Shown piece after piece: positions 14,948 through 15,535 of a stretch of 15,535 nt of DNA. This stretch comes from Aureococcus anophagefferens. Lineage: Eukaryota > Sar > Pelagophyceae > Pelagomonadales > Pelagomonadaceae. Location: assembly GCF_000186865.1 (NCBI RefSeq), contig NW_008705564.1, positions 2,801,182-2,816,716 of the forward strand. Reading direction: 5' to 3'. A program made the position numbers and the translations under genes. Below the pieces are notes generated by a model. It saw only the letters and a program-made list of their open reading frames with translations, did not search any database and had not been told where the DNA came from. Each line of letters opens with the position of its first letter. Position 1 is the first letter of the stretch.

Positions 14948-15535
14948 GCGAGGCACCGCGCGTCGCCGTAGTCGTCGCAGAACTTCTTCGTACACGCGAG
15001 CGCGCCCGCGTCCGACGTCACGGCGCAGGTGTTGCAGCCGTCGTACCAGGACGTGCACCCGGCGGGGATCGCCTCGCCGCCGCCGGAGTCGTCGTCCGTC
15101 TTCGCGACGGAGCCGTCGTCGTCGCGCGCGTCGCGGTCGTCCTCGCCGCCGCCGTCGACGACGACGAAATCGCGGTCGCCGTACGAGTAGCTGTAGGACG
15201 CCGCCGCGTCCGCGTAGGCGAGGCAGCGCGCCTCTTCGTACGTTTCGCAGAACATCTCGGTGCAGGAGCGGCCGGAGCCGTCGCACGTGTTGCACCCGTC
15301 GAAGTAGGACGCGCAGCCCTGGGGAATCGCGACGACCGGCGCGCGCGTCGGCGGCGGCGAGCAGGTGCCGCACGCGACTCGGCAGCCCGCGGTCGCCTTG
15401 CGGTCGTCGTCGCCGACGACGTAGCAGCGGGTGAACGCGTAGGCCGCGACCCACGCGCAGTCCTTCGAGGGCGCGCCCTTCTTGCGCCACGCCGGTTCGT
15501 CCGCGCAGGCCGTCGGCGGCGCCGTCGGGGCGGCT
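14881..15535 (-). CDS. Inverted, incomplete paralogue of the acidic Cys-repeat protein
   Basis: Open from the right edge (first full codon at 15534) to TAG at 14883-14881; the 5' end lies outside the window. The visible 217 residues start AAPTAPPTACADEPAWRK, then CAWVAAYAFTRC...GTC, a Cys unit CASYFDGCNTC...CTEMFC...RCLAY that gene 9 lacks, SYSYSYGDRDF, one EDDRDARDD unit, a second Cys unit CTSWYDGCNTC, and end VVDGRDAA. Gene 9 continues at that point through an Asp/Gly region and a membrane anchor; here a TAC-to-TAG change ends the protein. The frame beyond the stop is still Asp/Gly-rich for about 45 codons. It is therefore probably a secreted, anchorless form or a decaying copy. It converges on gene 11 with a 67-bp overlap. 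Confidence 0.83.
   Translation of the reverse strand, partial: AAPTAPPTACADEPAWRKKGAPSKDCAWVAAYAFTRCYVVGDDDRKATAGCRVACGTCSPPPTRAPVVAIPQGCASYFDGCNTCDGSGRSCTEMFCETYEEARCLAYADAAASYSYSYGDRDFVVVDGGGEDDRDARDDDGSVAKTDDDSGGGEAIPAGCTSWYDGCNTCAVTSDAGALACTKKFCDDYGDARCLAYGAAGDDDGRGALVVDGRDAA

Noticed and set aside
13728..15434. 568-codon plus-strand open frame across genes 11 and 12
   Set aside because: Arg-rich shadow frame; it loses the GDSL motif and is contradicted by the paralogy of both real genes.
1..15535. tRNA, rRNA or riboswitch genes
   Set aside because: No T-loop GTTCRANTC context, rRNA-like block or known riboswitch core was recognised on either strand by eye.

Overview
The window looks like nuclear DNA from a very GC-rich, compact, intron-bearing eukaryotic microalga. 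A pelagophyte stramenopile close to Aureococcus is the best guess. The support is: an intact RPB6 subunit of nuclear RNA polymerases; three transposon-like introns with 8-bp (or longer) target-site duplications at the splice sites, which is the 'introner element' arrangement described for Aureococcus anophagefferens and Micromonas; proline-, serine- and aspartate-rich secreted proteins; and mono-functional HisD, TatD-type and LDHD housekeeping enzymes. The genus is inference; eukaryotic origin is firm.

Layout, left to right. (1) Minus strand, 53-1552: a secreted or membrane fucosyltransferase-like protein in two exons, split by a 202-bp introner element. (2) Plus strand, 1999-3096: a secreted sulfotransferase-like protein, split by a second introner copy in the opposite orientation relative to its host gene, with a second frame break that is probably another intron. 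(3) Minus, 3093-4202: TatD-family metal-dependent hydrolase, whose stop codon interlocks with that of gene 2. (4) A 1.2-kb gap, 4203-5394, with a decayed RING-H2 fragment and a roughly 10-bp-period GCGATC minisatellite. (5) Plus, 5395-6720: histidinol dehydrogenase. (6) Minus, 6802-8418: mitochondrial-type FAD-linked D-lactate dehydrogenase, interrupted by a third introner copy that needs a GC-AG splice. (7) Plus, 8686-9060: RPB6. (8) Minus, 9126-10382: phytanoyl-CoA-dioxygenase-like Fe(II)/2-oxoglutarate oxygenase.

(9) Plus, 10611-11780: secreted, acidic, Cys-repeat type I membrane protein. (10) Plus, 12199-13419: an F-box protein with a histone-fold-like segment, in visibly less GC-rich DNA. 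(11) Plus, 13657-14947: secreted SGNH/GDSL-type hydrolase with a Pro/Ser-rich tail and one 67-nt intron. (12) Minus, 14881 to the right edge: an incomplete inverted paralogue of gene 9.

Genes 1-8 alternate in strand. They form tight tail-to-tail pairs (4-bp overlap, 81 bp and 65 bp apart) separated by divergent promoter gaps of 0.2-1.2 kb. No operon-like pathway is apparent: the housekeeping genes are unrelated neighbours.

The most interesting structure is at two scales. First, three related non-autonomous transposons act as introns in three genes, in both orientations, with the target duplication supplying the 5' splice site. Second, the right-hand 5 kb is a mosaic. Genes 9 and 11 share a 5' module (untranslated segment plus signal peptide) but have different bodies, while genes 9 and 12 share a body in inverted orientation. 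The Pro/Ser tail of gene 11 runs antisense through the decayed Asp/Gly-rich end of gene 12.
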